Shown piece by piece: positions 63,799-64,000 of a stretch of DNA of 64,000 bases (position 1 is the first letter of the stretch; every line of letters starts with the position of its first letter). Under the pieces are notes generated by a model. It was not told the origin of the DNA and did not search any database. It saw nothing but the letters and a program-made list of their open reading frames with translations. Origin of the DNA: Prochlorothrix hollandica PCC 9006 = CALU 1027. Its GTDB lineage: Bacteria > Cyanobacteriota > Cyanobacteriia > Prochlorotrichales > Prochlorotrichaceae. The DNA lies in the NCBI RefSeq assembly GCF_000332315.1, contig NZ_KB235933.1, positions 280,299 to 344,298 on the forward strand, written 5' to 3'. The position numbers and the translations under genes were made by a program.

Positions 63799-63935
63799 AG
63801 AACTCCGTTGGTGATGGATTGATTAAGGCTGGACTTCGGTAGTGCTAGCTTCAATGTCCATGGGTTCTAGTATGCCGCTTCGAGCCTTGGGCTACCGTGA
63901 TGGCTTGGGACGGTTCCTTGTGATATTGCTTACAA

Positions 63936-64000
63936 CCCACATTCAGCAGGTTTCTAAGATAAACAGAAAATTAAGGGAACCCAGAGCCAGAGGGGGATAG
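63936..64000. mobile_element. second copy of the IS1634-family element, left end only
   Basis: These 65 bases are identical to 4143-4207, beginning CCCACATTCAGCAGGTT. The base pairs just before are TTACAA (63930-63935), the reverse complement of the TTGTAA duplicated around the first copy. The rest lies beyond the window. Confidence 0.9.

Noticed and set aside
1..64000. tRNA or rRNA genes
   Set aside because: I looked for T-arm motifs with matching acceptor stems and for conserved rRNA segments and found none that fold convincingly.

Overview
The window is about 64 kb of a cyanobacterial chromosome. The evidence is its housekeeping genes (ndhH of the NDH-1 complex, pxcA, a RbcR-type LysR regulator, a Tab2-like translation factor, a cyAbrB regulator, ferredoxin-sulfite reductase) and the very frequent HIP1 octamer GCGATCGC. 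High GC, sparse gene packing and many short tandem and palindromic repeats suggest a filamentous, repeat-rich lineage such as Prochlorothrix or a Leptolyngbya relative; I cannot fix the genus from sequence alone.

Layout. 1-7.5 kb: 3' end of ndhH, a small HD hydrolase, apt, a cell-wall amidase, then a hybrid histidine kinase split by an IS1634-family element. 7.9-20.2 kb: a subtilisin-like protease, a peptidoglycan-binding protein, a DUF429 protein, mnmG, a WecG/TagA glycosyltransferase, a small membrane protein and polA. 20.3-26 kb: an AT-richer accessory block that I interpret as an integron-type cassette array without integrase (CALIN). It has three full attC-like sites, one half site, and cassette genes all on the minus strand: GST, a retropepsin-like pair and three toxin-antitoxin pairs. 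An ISL3-family element and ISL3 debris have broken two of the three toxin genes. 26.3-30.2 kb: a secreted Cys-rich protein, decayed sequence, and a tandem duplication of a Uma2 gene. 30.2-41.9 kb: pxcA, an oligopeptide-type ABC permease, cyAbrB, a gyrB carrying two inteins, a PRC-barrel protein and rbcR. 43.4-64 kb: a roadblock-like protein, aroC, an S1-domain protein, Tab2, sir, an SLH porin-like protein, DUF4126, dienelactone hydrolase, 5-FTHF cyclo-ligase, a (2Fe-2S) ferredoxin-like protein coupled to a methyltransferase, argC, a pentapeptide/TPR protein, HU and a CobD-like aminotransferase. A second copy of the IS1634 element begins at the right edge.

Most genes stand alone. Clear translational coupling is seen only in the toxin-antitoxin and retropepsin pairs, the methyltransferase/ferredoxin pair and possibly HU/CobD. 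Intergenic space is dominated by mobile palindromes: a 103-bp family with TACAGCA ends (five full copies, two abutting start codons), a roughly 100-bp family with GGGCACCTCGA ends, and a family with GTAACTATTCAGG ends. Minisatellite arrays of 11-18 bp also occur, several of them inside coding sequences and kept in frame.

The strongest points for follow-up are the cassette array, the TACAGCA element that carries its own Shine-Dalgarno-like AGGA up to the start codon, the double-intein GyrB with a degenerate homing endonuclease, and the mosaic Uma2 duplication.
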